This document shows, one piece after another, positions 49,009 through 58,863 of a DNA stretch of 64,000 bases. Position 1 is the first letter of the stretch, and each line of letters opens with the position of its first letter. The position numbers and the translations under genes were made by a program. Source of the DNA: CAIZWU01 sp942492905 (GTDB taxonomy: Bacteria; Verrucomicrobiota; Verrucomicrobiia; Verrucomicrobiales; V1-33); contig OW818657.1 of the NCBI GenBank assembly GCA_942492905.1, positions 1,922,001 through 1,986,000 of the forward strand. Direction: 5' to 3'. The notes under the pieces are model-generated. The model was not told where the DNA came from. It saw only the letters and a list, made by a program, of their open reading frames with translations, and did not search any database.

Positions 49009-52000
49009 TCAGTGGGTTTCCCAGATGAAAAACCGGGGTAGTCCACCCGTCGGGGCGGGAAGGGTCACGGTGAAGGCTCCATCCGCACCGGCGGGGTGCC
49101 AGGAAACTTCCGACCAGGTTTTCAGGTCAGGAGATTGGAGGAGGCGGTAGGCCCGTCCGGGGGTGCCCTCTAGCTGGACCAGCGTGTGGGAAATGGTCAG
49201 GATTTTTGCCGGAGCCAGGGCGGAATCGGCCGCCCCCGGACTGCCGTTGGCGGCACTGGCATTCCAAGCAGATTGAGTGCCCCAGGTGTCCCATGCCGCG
49301 GCAGGATCGCTGATCACGAGCGAGGCGCTGCCATGGACCAGGGGATGCCAGGTGCCTTCGTAGCGGAAGTCCAGCACTTCCTCGCCGCTGTGGTCCACCA
49401 GCCGGATCCGCTCGCCGGAATTATCGAGGCTTCCGGTATAGCTGCCGGCGATGGTGAGGCCGTTGCCATAGCGGGATTGAAACGCGGCTTCATTTTTCAC
49501 CAGCAGCACCCGCTGTCCCGGGGCGAGAATCAGGGTGCCGAAGGTGAAGCTGATGCCTTCGGTGAAGCTGGCACCGGTAATGGTCAGTGGGGTGGCTCCG
49601 GTATTGGTGAGTTCCAGATACTCGTATTCTCCTGCCGCGAACGCTCCTCCGGCGGGGGGATCATACATGATCTCGGTCACGCGCAGGGACTGTTGGGCGG
49701 GAGTGGGGATGACCGGGGTATGCAGCGTGTTGACGAGGCGGTCATCGTTGGGGTTCGCCGGGTTCCCCGGATCCCAGAGTTCAACGACCTCCCCGCGTGC
49801 GGAAAGGGTGCCTTTGAATCCGCCCTGCACAAAAAGCTGCTGTCCTCCGGAAGGGGCGGTGGTGCGGGCACGGAAGGCAGACGTTTTTCCGGCCACATAC
49901 ATCACATCATTGGCCCGGATGACAGTGCCGGGTTCAAAGGTGTGCTCCACGCCGCGTTTCAGTTCCCAGCCCGAGATATCCACCTCGTAAGGATTGGGAT
50001 TGGCAAGCTGAACATATTCCTCGTCCTGATTTCCGCTCAGGGGCAGCACGTCCACCGTGCCGAAGTCGAGCGGCACCAGGGCGGTCTGGGCGTCGGGGAT
50101 ACGGATGCCGCTCCCGAGACTGTTAGGGGATGAGTAGACGCTGAAGAGTCCGGAGGAAGTGGAGGTGGAAGCTGGTCCGGTGCGGCGGATGGCGAAGAAT
50201 GATTTGATGCTGGCCGGCTGGACCGTGGGCCCATAGCCGGAGAAGGCCGGGCTGGTCGCAGTGACCGGAGCCCAGATGCTGTCCACGAGGGCCTCCGGGG
50301 CTCCGGGGACCGGTCCCAGCAGAGTGTCCATGAGAGTGCGCAGCCGGCGCAGGATCATGGGGCGGATCCTCGGATCATTGAAGGCGGCCTCCCACACATA
50401 GTTCCATTGGTGGGAACCATTGATTTTGCGCCGGGCGTAGTCGCCCTGGAAGGGATGGCCCACGTAAGGGGCGGCATCGAGCGTCAGGCCCAGGGTGCCG
50501 TCCTTGTCCCACGGCAACACATGCCATTCGCCGCTGCCTTCCGTGTCGCGGTACCAATAGAAATTTTTCCGTGTGTCATCGGTGTCGCTGATGATGACGC
50601 GGCAGGCCAGATAATTGCTCAGGTTGGCCAGGTTCATCAGGTCGAACATTTTCGTGGTCCGGGTGGCCAGGAAACCAGCCGGCCACACCGGGGCCGTATT
50701 GGGCGAGCCGGAGTTCCAGTCGTCCGGGCTGACGCTGTGCACGGCATTGACGAGGGCCAGATAATCGCTGCGGTCTTCGGTCAGGCGGGTCTTCTTTTCC
50801 ACCCCGTCGGTGGCATCGGTGAAGACCGGTTCCAGATTGCTGCGCTGGTCCGGTTTGTAGAGCGCACCGTTCCCATCCAGGCCATGCCGTTCCAGATAGC
50901 GTTTGTCCACCTGTTCGACGAAGTAGGCCACGCCGCCCCGGCCGCTCGCGGTGTCCAGAGCGCCATTTACGCGGATCATGACCGGGAAGCACTCGCTGGA
51001 TGGATGCCCGGCCCGGCGGAACATCTCGAAGGCGACGGCGGGGCGGATGATGGTATCGGCAGTGCCGAGTCCCGAGCCATTGAGATTGGCTTCCTCCACG
51101 CTGCCCACCCGGGCATTGATTCCGCAATGATAGCCGGAATTGAAATCAAATTTCTTCGACCCGCTGGAGGTGAATCCCCCGCGCAGGCGGACGAAGACGT
51201 TGTCGTAAAGTTGCCCATTGAAATACACCGAGGCCCGGGTTCCGCCCCGGGTCGCGGCGGCACTGGTATTCTGGGTGAACCAATACCAGACCGGGAGCGT
51301 GGTCGTGAACCCGGCCGGAGCGATCATGGTGCCGGCATACTGCGGCGACTCGAGGGGATCCAGATACAGCGGCCAGCGGCTGCTGGCTCCGCCGGTGTCG
51401 GAAGCGGTGAAAAACCAACGGACCATGCGCCCCTGCGTGTAGTTGGTTTTGGCGATGACGGCGGTGTAGACGCCGTCTCCGGCGATCGCATCTCCGGCGG
51501 TGCCGTCATCGGCCATGGCCATCGTCTGCTCGGCATTGTAGGCGGTCCGCCATTTCATGGTGACACTGGCCACCGGGGCAAAAACCGGCTGCACCCGGCA
51601 GGTCACGGTGAGGTCCGTCGCGGGATCCGGGAGCGCCGGGGCAAAGCTATTGCTGCTGATGGCCGGGCCGGGATTGCTGGTTCCTGACGCATTTTCACTG
51701 CCCGGAGTGGCCTCCGCCAGATAGCCCGGACTGAGCGAATAAAGGCCGATGTCCTTCACTTCCAGTTGTGCCAGTTGCAGGAAATCCGGATTTGCCGCGC
51801 TGGCATTCAGTCCCTGAATGGCCAGCACATTCGTCCCTGCACGCAGCGAGGCCAAGGCTGAACCCAGACCGAAACTTTCAAACTGCACGGCCTCGGTGTT
51901 GCTGCCCGCCCCGGAGGCGGCGCTGTCCCACTGCAGCACCTCCGGTCTGTTCCCGGAAGCGACCGGCACTCCATTGATCCAAGCCTGGAAGCCGTCGTCG

Positions 52001-53469
52001 TATTTCATTTTCAGCGTCAGTTGATCGAGGACGGATGGATCGGTCAGGGTAAAGGGAATGCGGAAATAGGCCGATGGATTTATGTTATGCATCCGGGACT
52101 GCAGATCGGTGGAGATCAGCCCCTGGAAAAAAGAGGCAGCCGGAACGGTGTTGTTTTTCCCCAGATTCCAGCGGGCCGAAATTTCCGCAGCGGTGAGAGC
52201 CCTTGGATAGATGGCCACTTCATCCAGATTCCCCCGGAAGGGGAAACCCGCGGTCGGGGACTCGTTGGCCCCGGCTCCGATCCGCATGCCCTGCACCGTG
52301 TTGCGGTTGAAGACAGTGCTGGCGCGCGAGGCCACCTCGGTGCCGTTCAGGTAGAGCCGCTTGGTGGTCCCGTCGTAGGTTCCCACCACGTGGGTCCATT
52401 CATTCAGGATCAGGGGGGAAGGCGCCACCACCGGTTCCCATGCGCCAGTGGCGCCGGAGCCGGTCCAGAATTGCCAACGGTTGTCCCCCGCCGCATACAG
52501 GATGAAGCCATAAGTCAGGGAGTTCTGGTCGTTCCGGTTTGAGACGGCGGCCCGGAAGGTGTTGGAGCCTCCCGTCACGCGGGCCCAGCATTCCACGGTA
52601 AACCGGACTGGATTCAGATCCGGATGCCAGGGAACCTGGAAGTAGCCGCCGGAGAAATCGGTGGCCTTGTTATCAGCGGCCATGCCGGCGAAATCGGCCG
52701 GACGCGGCCCGTTGACCGCAGCGGTGCTGCTGCCGGTGGAACTGCCATTGGCTGCGGCGCCGGCGCTGCCCAAATTGACCGCGGTCAGAGGAGCGCCGCT
52801 TTCTTCGAGCCGGTAGTAGCCGGTGGGATCAAGGGCGAGGGTGTTGCCGTCGTAGCTGGTCACTTCGTTGACCCCGGTTTCATAACCGATGCCATTCACC
52901 GCAGCCGTCCAGGCGGCATCATCGAAGTCCGGCTGGGTCCAGTTGGTTCCCAGGCTGCCGTCGCCGGGCACCAGCACCCGCCCTGCATTGCCCTGTTGCA
53001 CAGGAGTGGCCGTGGTCACCTGCACGGCATAACCATAGGCCAGGTCTTCGGCCTGTGCGGGAAAGAAGGGAGTAAATGCGGTGCTGCTGGTTCCATCCGG
53101 CCGCACCAGCGCCAGATACTCGCCCGCGGCATCAAGCTTGAAATTGGTGTGCAGCTGCTGGCCGGGAACCCGTCGGTTCTTGTTCGAGGCCCATACTACA
53201 AGGTGGCCGCGGGCGGCCAGGGTGACGGCCGGGAAGATCCACTTGCCCGGCGCGAGGGCATCATCCGTCAGCGCCCAGCCGTCCAGATCCACTGCGGAGG
53301 AACCGTTGTTATAAATCTCGATCCAGTCATTGTAGACCCCGTCGGAATCGGACAAGGTGCTGGTGTTGTCCGCCATGAATTCGGTGATGACGATTTCCGC
53401 CCGCAGCGGGGAGGCCAGCGCTGCAGCGGCAGCCAGGGCAGGGAGCAAGTGTTTGATAGGAAGGGGCAT
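49009..53469 (-). CDS. Giant exported protein: lamin-tail, LamG and CotH-kinase domains
   Basis: Encodes 1486 residues; signal peptide about 1-24. Order: LTD 1 (about 25-135; ITEFMADNTSTLSDSDGVYN, NDWIEIYNNGSSAVDLDGWA); LamG-like (about 260-420; FTVECWARVTGGSNTF, NEWTHVVGTYDGTTKRLYLN); a beta region; CotH-type kinase fold (about 740-1080; YDNVFVRLRGGFTSSGSKKF, FDFNSGYH, TRKNFYWYRDTEGSGEWHVL, PWDKDGTLGLTL); two further LTDs (about 1160-1400; EEYVQLANPNPYEVDISGWE, YEYLELTNTGATPLTITGAS); and a C-terminal ~65-residue module (TPGRAYRLLQSPDLKTWSEV). CotH kinases phosphorylate secreted proteins in spore coats. Whether this one is active is unknown. Confidence 0.85.
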   Translation of the reverse strand: MPLPIKHLLPALAAAAALASPLRAEIVITEFMADNTSTLSDSDGVYNDWIEIYNNGSSAVDLDGWALTDDALAPGKWIFPAVTLAARGHLVVWASNKNRRVPGQQLHTNFKLDAAGEYLALVRPDGTSSTAFTPFFPAQAEDLAYGYAVQVTTATPVQQGNAGRVLVPGDGSLGTNWTQPDFDDAAWTAAVNGIGYETGVNEVTSYDGNTLALDPTGYYRLEESGAPLTAVNLGSAGAAANGSSTGSSTAAVNGPRPADFAGMAADNKATDFSGGYFQVPWHPDLNPVRFTVECWARVTGGSNTFRAAVSNRNDQNSLTYGFILYAAGDNRWQFWTGSGATGAWEPVVAPSPLILNEWTHVVGTYDGTTKRLYLNGTEVASRASTVFNRNTVQGMRIGAGANESPTAGFPFRGNLDEVAIYPRALTAAEISARWNLGKNNTVPAASFFQGLISTDLQSRMHNINPSAYFRIPFTLTDPSVLDQLTLKMKYDDGFQAWINGVPVASGNRPEVLQWDSAASGAGSNTEAVQFESFGLGSALASLRAGTNVLAIQGLNASAANPDFLQLAQLEVKDIGLYSLSPGYLAEATPGSENASGTSNPGPAISSNSFAPALPDPATDLTVTCRVQPVFAPVASVTMKWRTAYNAEQTMAMADDGTAGDAIAGDGVYTAVIAKTNYTQGRMVRWFFTASDTGGASSRWPLYLDPLESPQYAGTMIAPAGFTTTLPVWYWFTQNTSAAATRGGTRASVYFNGQLYDNVFVRLRGGFTSSGSKKFDFNSGYHCGINARVGSVEEANLNGSGLGTADTIIRPAVAFEMFRRAGHPSSECFPVMIRVNGALDTASGRGGVAYFVEQVDKRYLERHGLDGNGALYKPDQRSNLEPVFTDATDGVEKKTRLTEDRSDYLALVNAVHSVSPDDWNSGSPNTAPVWPAGFLATRTTKMFDLMNLANLSNYLACRVIISDTDDTRKNFYWYRDTEGSGEWHVLPWDKDGTLGLTLDAAPYVGHPFQGDYARRKINGSHQWNYVWEAAFNDPRIRPMILRRLRTLMDTLLGPVPGAPEALVDSIWAPVTATSPAFSGYGPTVQPASIKSFFAIRRTGPASTSTSSGLFSVYSSPNSLGSGIRIPDAQTALVPLDFGTVDVLPLSGNQDEEYVQLANPNPYEVDISGWELKRGVEHTFEPGTVIRANDVMYVAGKTSAFRARTTAPSGGQQLFVQGGFKGTLSARGEVVELWDPGNPANPNDDRLVNTLHTPVIPTPAQQSLRVTEIMYDPPAGGAFAAGEYEYLELTNTGATPLTITGASFTEGISFTFGTLILAPGQRVLLVKNEAAFQSRYGNGLTIAGSYTGSLDNSGERIRLVDHSGEEVLDFRYEGTWHPLVHGSASLVISDPAAAWDTWGTQSAWNASAANGSPGAADSALAPAKILTISHTLVQLEGTPGRAYRLLQSPDLKTWSEVSWHPAGADGAFTVTLPAPTGGLPRFFIWETH

Positions 53470-53608
53470 GTCAACGGGGGTAGCAGTCGGTGGGCAAAAC
53501 GGGTCGGGATTTTCGAGTCGTAGGCTTGATGCAAGGCCGGATCAGGGATTCCGGGTGCCTCCGGCCTTTTGCCGGGGCCTAGAACCCTGGGACGGGCATT
53601 GTCCGGGA

Positions 53609-55819
53609 TCAGGGGATCGGCGCGGGCCCTTCCGCAATCCGGATGAAGAGCCGGGGTCCGGAAACCGGAACCGGGGGAACCGGATTGCCGCCGGTGAAGG
53701 TGCTTCCCGGAATGGATATGAAATTCAGGGTGGGGGAGCTTTGCAGGTGATAGGGCTGGCCGTTGATCAGTCCGGACGTCCCCCCGATGACGAGGTTCCC
53801 TCCCACCAGACTCACTTCGGTAATCAGGATCCCGGCAGATTCCCCGGCCGGCAGCGGAAGGCCGGTGTAGCCGGTCACGCCGTTGGTGAGGATGGTATTG
53901 ACGGCCGTGACATCAAGCGCCTCCCGGAAAATCGCCACGTCATCCAGCTTCCCGTTGAAGCCGAAACTGGTGCCGAGATCGCCACCGCCGCCGATATGCA
54001 GGTCGCGCAACAGATTGCGGCCTGACACCACGCCATTGGTGGTGGAGGCCGCCACCCCGTTCACGTAAAGGGTCTTCACCCGGGTCACATGATTGTAGGT
54101 GATGGCGAGATGGGTCCAATTGCCTGCGATGACCGGGGTGGTTTCGGTTACCGCCCAGGGGGTGGTTGTCGTCTGGCCCGAGCCCGTCCAGAACTCCCAG
54201 TCGGCCGTGGCCCGGTAGAGGATGAAGCCATAGGTCCGGCTGAGCGCGGCGAATCCATCATAACGGCTGGTGATGGCCGAGTTGAAACCGGTCAGGGGTT
54301 CGTTGGCATTGGCCCAGAGGGTGACGCTGTAGCTGGATGGGTTGAGGGATTCATTAAAGAGGACGTCGATCGAACTGAACCCGTCGAACCCGGCCGATCC
54401 ACCCGTCGATCCGCTGGCCCCTGCCGGGGTGAAGTCGATGCTTCCGGTGGTCACGAAACCGTCGAATCCATTCCCAGAGGCATCGCGGGCGTCGGTCTCC
54501 AAGGGCCACCATCCGGCGAGGGTGCTGCCCGCCTGAAGGTTGAGATCCACGGTGACCGGGACATTGAACTCCGGCATGTCAGGATCATCGGTGAGGATTT
54601 TCAGGTTCACCGGATAGACGCCGCCTTTCAAGCCGGTGGGATCAAAGCTGAAGCTTACATTGCCCGTGGCCGCAGGAGCGACCACAAGGGGGCCGGAGGC
54701 GAAGTCATGAATGACGGAAAAGTCGGCGAGCAGGGCCGGATCGAGGGAATCGTCAGCGAAGGCAGCATCCATAATGCTGAGCGCACTGCTGCCGGTATTG
54801 CCAACCGGCACGGAAAAGGTTTGGAGGGGAGCGCCGTGGGGGACAGGGCCGAAGTTGGCCGCGGCAGGGTAGTTGGCATTGGGAATCGCCACCGCGATTC
54901 CGACGGGCACCTCCATGATAGGATAGACCGGGTCATTGGTGGTCACATTGAGCACTGCGGCAAGGTTTCCCGTGTTGCCCGCCGGATCGAAAGTGGCGGT
55001 GAGATTGACCGTCAGGCCAGGGCCGACGATCCGCGGCAAGGCACTGGTCAGCGTGAACCGGCTGGCATCGGTCCCGGAGAAGGACGCTGCGGTGATATTG
55101 AGATTGCTGAGGGCGCCCCGGTTGGTGATGGGGAAGTTGACGACAATCGGGGTGCCGCCGGACGATGCGGAGACGGGTGCGGTGCCGATCCAGGGATCGC
55201 GCACGATATCTCCGATGAACCGGACTTCCCCCAATCCGACCCGGTCCCCGCCCGCCCCGACGCCAAAATGATTGTCTAGAACCTTCAGCCTGACGAAATT
55301 GGCGTCGTAATCGGCTCCCAGATCCAGGGTCGCAGCATTTCGGAAGGCATGGCTCCCCAGCGCCCGCTCCACGACGACCGGCGGCTGGAAGGTGGCTCCC
55401 CCGTTGTTCGAGAATTCAAGCTCGAAGCGGCGGCCTTCGTTCCCGTTGGTGGAACCGAAATGATAGCCCCAGAAGACGAAATCGCTGAAGCGGTAGAGCT
55501 GATCGAAGCCCATTTCAAAGACCACGGTCGGCGGCGTGGCCCCGAGGTAGAAATCGCCGGCGCCATTGGGATTGGTGGTCACCCATGCGTTGCCGGCCGC
55601 CGCGTTGTCATGGGTGATGGTCTGATAGTCGGCAATGGTGGGCGGAGCCGACAGGCCGGTATCGTTGATCAGGTTGTCTTCCGTGATGAAAAATTCGGCT
55701 GCCGTGCCGGTGTGGGTGATGCTGATAGGAACGACCAGCGACTGGGAATAGGCCCGGGCATTCGCTGCCGCGAGGGCCAGCAGGGCCAGCTTTAGAATTG
55801 AAACAGTGTTGGATTTCAT
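53609..55819 (-). CDS. Exported protein with discoidin-like, choice-of-anchor and LamG domains
   Basis: Encodes 736 residues from the ATG at 55819 (the frame is open to 55921). Signal peptide about 1-24. Discoidin-like domain (about 40-215; LYRFSDFVFWGYHFGSTNGN) parallels the PEP-CTERM protein at 48094. Next come two immunoglobulin-like domains typical of choice-of-anchor proteins (ISASSGG-type; NLTATFDPAGNTGNLAAVLN, VTTNDPVYPIMEVPV), then LamG (about 460-660; AGWWPLETDARDASGNGFDG, NWTHLAITYNHVTRVKTLYV) and a C-terminal module (GQPYHLQSSPTLNFISIPGS). No PEP motif. Adhesive surface role inferred. Confidence 0.82.
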   Translation of the reverse strand: MKSNTVSILKLALLALAAANARAYSQSLVVPISITHTGTAAEFFITEDNLINDTGLSAPPTIADYQTITHDNAAAGNAWVTTNPNGAGDFYLGATPPTVVFEMGFDQLYRFSDFVFWGYHFGSTNGNEGRRFELEFSNNGGATFQPPVVVERALGSHAFRNAATLDLGADYDANFVRLKVLDNHFGVGAGGDRVGLGEVRFIGDIVRDPWIGTAPVSASSGGTPIVVNFPITNRGALSNLNITAASFSGTDASRFTLTSALPRIVGPGLTVNLTATFDPAGNTGNLAAVLNVTTNDPVYPIMEVPVGIAVAIPNANYPAAANFGPVPHGAPLQTFSVPVGNTGSSALSIMDAAFADDSLDPALLADFSVIHDFASGPLVVAPAATGNVSFSFDPTGLKGGVYPVNLKILTDDPDMPEFNVPVTVDLNLQAGSTLAGWWPLETDARDASGNGFDGFVTTGSIDFTPAGASGSTGGSAGFDGFSSIDVLFNESLNPSSYSVTLWANANEPLTGFNSAITSRYDGFAALSRTYGFILYRATADWEFWTGSGQTTTTPWAVTETTPVIAGNWTHLAITYNHVTRVKTLYVNGVAASTTNGVVSGRNLLRDLHIGGGGDLGTSFGFNGKLDDVAIFREALDVTAVNTILTNGVTGYTGLPLPAGESAGILITEVSLVGGNLVIGGTSGLINGQPYHLQSSPTLNFISIPGSTFTGGNPVPPVPVSGPRLFIRIAEGPAPIP

Positions 55820-56212
55820 GGATTTCCGTGGGGGAATGAGTTGCCGGGAAAAATGGCCCTGCGGGGCGTGCCTTCCGCAGGATTCCTGCCATTTGGCCAG
55901 GGCTCCTGGGATGGGGGACACAGCAAGGGTGCCGTGGTGCCGCAGCGCGGTTCATGGTGAAATCCCCTTCTGATCAACACCTCCCATCATCAACTTGCCG
56001 GGTTCCTATTGCTACTGTTTTTCAACCTTGTTCCGGTATGGTCCGGCTGATTTTGGCGGTGAAGGGCCGGGAAAAACCGTGAAATCCTGAAAGGCCCCGG
56101 CCATTGTTTTTCAACCCAGGCAGGATAAACTCTCCCATGTAAGTTCTACTGTTCCAGGGTGTTTCCGTCCTGGTTCACCAGAGGATTTTACCTGAATTGA
56201 ATTCCGCCCAAC
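55820..56212. other. Gene-free divergent region with a hairpin and a repeated TTTTTCAACC motif
   Basis: No credible ORF between the divergent starts. TGTTTTTCAACC occurs twice (near 56014 and 56105). GGCCGGG (56065-56071) pairs with CCCGGCC (56096-56102) and is followed by ATTGTTTTT, which looks like a terminator or attenuator reading rightwards toward the 56213 gene. Promoters for both directions probably lie here; none is clear. Confidence 0.4.
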
Positions 56213-57955
56213 ATGAATGAAGAAACCCTCCAACTTTGCCAAGCCGTCCATCAAAGTACCCGGCGGGCGGTGGAGCAGACCTGGCCGCAGGAAGAGTCGG
56301 CCGGGGCCCTGCTCGCCTGGACGGCCGCAGCGTTGAATCATGTGGAGGGCACGGTGGATGGCTTCCGCCAGGTGACGCAAGCGAAGGTGGATTGCGGCAT
56401 GGGCTGTTCGTTTTGCTGCTGGCTGCGGATTGATGTCAGGGCCCATGAGGTTTTTCTGATCCTGCAGGAGCTGAGGTCGCAGCGGACCGCAGAGGAATTG
56501 AAGGTGCTGCAGGGGGATGCCCGGATCGCGCGGGAGGTTTTGTCAGGGCTGGGCTATGAGTCCAGGGAAGCCATGCAGCGGCCCTGCCTGTTGTTGCAGG
56601 ATGGGCGCTGTTCTGTGTATGCGGTGCGTCCGGCGGCATGCCGGCGGTATTTGTCCGGTTCCGTGAAGGCTTGTGAGTCCTTGTGGAAAGGCGATCCGGT
56701 GGAGGAGGCCATCCAGCACCCGCTGATCTCGGAAACGGGCCGGGTTGCTGCAGCGGCGGTGCATCAGGTTTTTGTGAAACAGGGCTACGATGGTTATTCC
56801 TACGATCTGCCACTGGCGTTGGCCGAGGGTTTGGAGGATCCGGAATGCGAAGCGCGCTGGCTGAAAAAGGAAAAGGCCTTCTCCGCCGGGGCAGAATCAA
56901 AGACCCCGCCGGGATTTTCCCAATCGGAGGCGCTGGCAGGGCTGCGGGCGTCCCTCGCTGCGGTTTCGTCCAAGTCAGGGATCTGGTTGGCCTTTTTGTT
57001 CCTGTGGGGGGCCGCTCCATTCCTGCTGGCGGAGACGTCCACGGAACCCAACGCCAAAGTTGAGTTGCCTGCTGACAGCCGTCCTCTGGCCAGTCCGGGA
57101 AATCATGTCAGGAAGCTCACGGTGGATGGATTGGAACGCAGTTGTCTGGTCCATATCCCCCCGGGCCTGGATCTGTCCCAGCCATCGCCGTTGGTGCTGG
57201 TCCTGCATGGGGCGGCGATGAATGCGCAGATGATGGTCTCCTTTTCCGGAATGAATGCTCAGGCGGATGTTTCCCAATTCATTGCGGTGTATCCCAATGG
57301 CACGGGCTGGCAAAACACCTTTCTGAGATGGAATTCCGGCGGCATCGGTCCTGAACAGCAGAAGCCAGATGATATCGCTTTCCTCCGGGCGCTGCTGGAC
57401 GATTTGGCCAGAGTGCTGAAGGTGGATCCCCGCCGGGTCTTTGCGGCTGGCTTGTCCAATGGCGGCATGATGAGTTACCGGCTGGCCACGGAAATGTCGG
57501 ACCGCATCGCCGCCATCGCGGCTGTCGGCGGCACATTGACGGTTAGGGATCCCCAGCCGGCCCGGGCGGTGCCGGCTATCCATTTTCACGGCACGGACGA
57601 CCGCATTGTCCCCTATGCCGGTCCGGCCCGGCGGCATGCTTCCGGGATCAGCTTTCAATCCGTGCCGGAAACGATCGCCGCCTGGGTGAAACTGACCGGC
57701 TGTCCGGACCAGCCGGTGGTGAAGGAGGTGCCGGATCAGTTTGACGATGGCACTACCGTGAAAATCACCACCTACGGCCCGGGCCGGCAGGGTGCGGAAG
57801 TCGTCCTCGTGGATGTCAATGGCGGTGGGCACACGTGGCCCGGGAAACAGCCGGCGGTGTCGTTGATCGGCAAATCCACCCGGGAAATTTCCGCCAACTG
57901 CATGATCTGGGAATTCTTCCAAAAGCATCCGTTGCCGGAAAAGCCTGTCCGGTGA
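56213..57955 (+). CDS. Fusion of YkgJ-type metal-cluster domain and PHB-depolymerase/LpqC esterase
   Basis: Encodes 580 residues in one open frame. The N-terminal 225 residues are a YkgJ/CxxCxxCC protein: C61, C65, C68, C69 in CGMGCSFCCW, then C125, C133, C143 and C154, which bind Zn or Fe-S. Residues about 255-273 are strongly hydrophobic (GIWLAFLFLWGAAPFLLAE), like a signal peptide without its own start codon. Residues about 290-575 are a polyhydroxybutyrate-depolymerase-like esterase: SPLVLVLHGAAMNAQMMVSF, nucleophile elbow GLSNGG (S415), HFHGTDDRIVPY and GGGHTWPGK. Normally these are separate proteins, one cytoplasmic and one secreted. Start-codon loss between two genes is an alternative to a real fusion. 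Confidence 0.75.
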   Translation: MNEETLQLCQAVHQSTRRAVEQTWPQEESAGALLAWTAAALNHVEGTVDGFRQVTQAKVDCGMGCSFCCWLRIDVRAHEVFLILQELRSQRTAEELKVLQGDARIAREVLSGLGYESREAMQRPCLLLQDGRCSVYAVRPAACRRYLSGSVKACESLWKGDPVEEAIQHPLISETGRVAAAAVHQVFVKQGYDGYSYDLPLALAEGLEDPECEARWLKKEKAFSAGAESKTPPGFSQSEALAGLRASLAAVSSKSGIWLAFLFLWGAAPFLLAETSTEPNAKVELPADSRPLASPGNHVRKLTVDGLERSCLVHIPPGLDLSQPSPLVLVLHGAAMNAQMMVSFSGMNAQADVSQFIAVYPNGTGWQNTFLRWNSGGIGPEQQKPDDIAFLRALLDDLARVLKVDPRRVFAAGLSNGGMMSYRLATEMSDRIAAIAAVGGTLTVRDPQPARAVPAIHFHGTDDRIVPYAGPARRHASGISFQSVPETIAAWVKLTGCPDQPVVKEVPDQFDDGTTVKITTYGPGRQGAEVVLVDVNGGGHTWPGKQPAVSLIGKSTREISANCMIWEFFQKHPLPEKPVR

Positions 57956-57961
57956 GGCCGC

Positions 57962-58768
57962 TCAAGGTGCCAGCAACTTCCAGAACATGGCTGCGGAAAT
58001 CACGAGACCCACGGTCACCACGATGCCACGCACCATGGGTTGAGGGATTTTCTGGGAATAGTGGGCGCCCAGCCAATACCCCAGCACGGCTCCGATCAGC
58101 ATGATGCCGGCGCGGGGCCAATCCACCAGGCCACTGATCACAAAATAGGCTGAGGCGGTGCCATTGATGACGGCGGCCAGCAGGTTCTTCAGCGCATTCA
58201 TCCCGTGGATATCCGTCATCCCCATGAAGCTCATCACCGCGAGCATGAGAATGCCGATGCCCGCGCCAAAATAGCCCCCGTAGAGGGCCACCCCCGACTG
58301 CAGCGCCAGGCAGGCCGCCAGGGAGAGTTCGGTGGTGTTAGGTTTGGTTCCGGCCGGGTCCGGCATGGCAGTCAGGCGGCCTGCTTTCCGTTCCCTCCAG
58401 CGTTTCAAGGGCCCTTGGCTCAAAAAGAGGAAGGTGGCAAAAAGCAGCAGCCAGGGCACGACCCGGATGAAAACGGCTTCGCCCTGGCTTTTCACCAGCC
58501 AACTCCCCAGCAGGCTGCCCGCGATGCTCACCGGCACAAAACGCCGCAACCAAAGCCGGGTGGAGGCCCATTGATGCCGGAAACCGAAGAGGCTTCCAGC
58601 CGTGCCGAGGGTGAGGGCCAGGCTGCTGGTGGCATTGGCCACGACTGCGCCGGTGCCCGTGAAGAGCAGGACTGGAAAAGTCAGGAGGGTGCCTCCTCCC
58701 GCCACGGCATTGATGGCTCCTGCGGCGAGGGCGGAGCCGAAAAGAGCAAGGATTTCCCAAACGGTCAT
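57962..58768 (-). CDS. TSUP-family (TauE/SafE) membrane permease
   Basis: Encodes 268 residues with about eight hydrophobic helices. Family patterns: ALFGSALAAGAINAVAGGGT with LLTFPVLLFTGTGAVVANAT, and in the second half GVALYGGYFGAGIGILMLAV, HGMNALKNLLAAVINGTASA, GAVLGYWLGAHYSQKIP. The family moves sulfite, sulfoacetate or related sulfur compounds. Converges with the esterase gene, six bases away. Substrate not deducible. Confidence 0.9.
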   Translation of the reverse strand: MTVWEILALFGSALAAGAINAVAGGGTLLTFPVLLFTGTGAVVANATSSLALTLGTAGSLFGFRHQWASTRLWLRRFVPVSIAGSLLGSWLVKSQGEAVFIRVVPWLLLFATFLFLSQGPLKRWRERKAGRLTAMPDPAGTKPNTTELSLAACLALQSGVALYGGYFGAGIGILMLAVMSFMGMTDIHGMNALKNLLAAVINGTASAYFVISGLVDWPRAGIMLIGAVLGYWLGAHYSQKIPQPMVRGIVVTVGLVISAAMFWKLLAP

Positions 58769-58863
58769 GCGCAGACCAGACAGGGCGGCAGCGCTTTGGA
58801 AACCGGAGAGTGTGCCAGTGTCTCCGTCAACGGACAGGCAGGTGAGGGCCGGGCCATGGGGAT

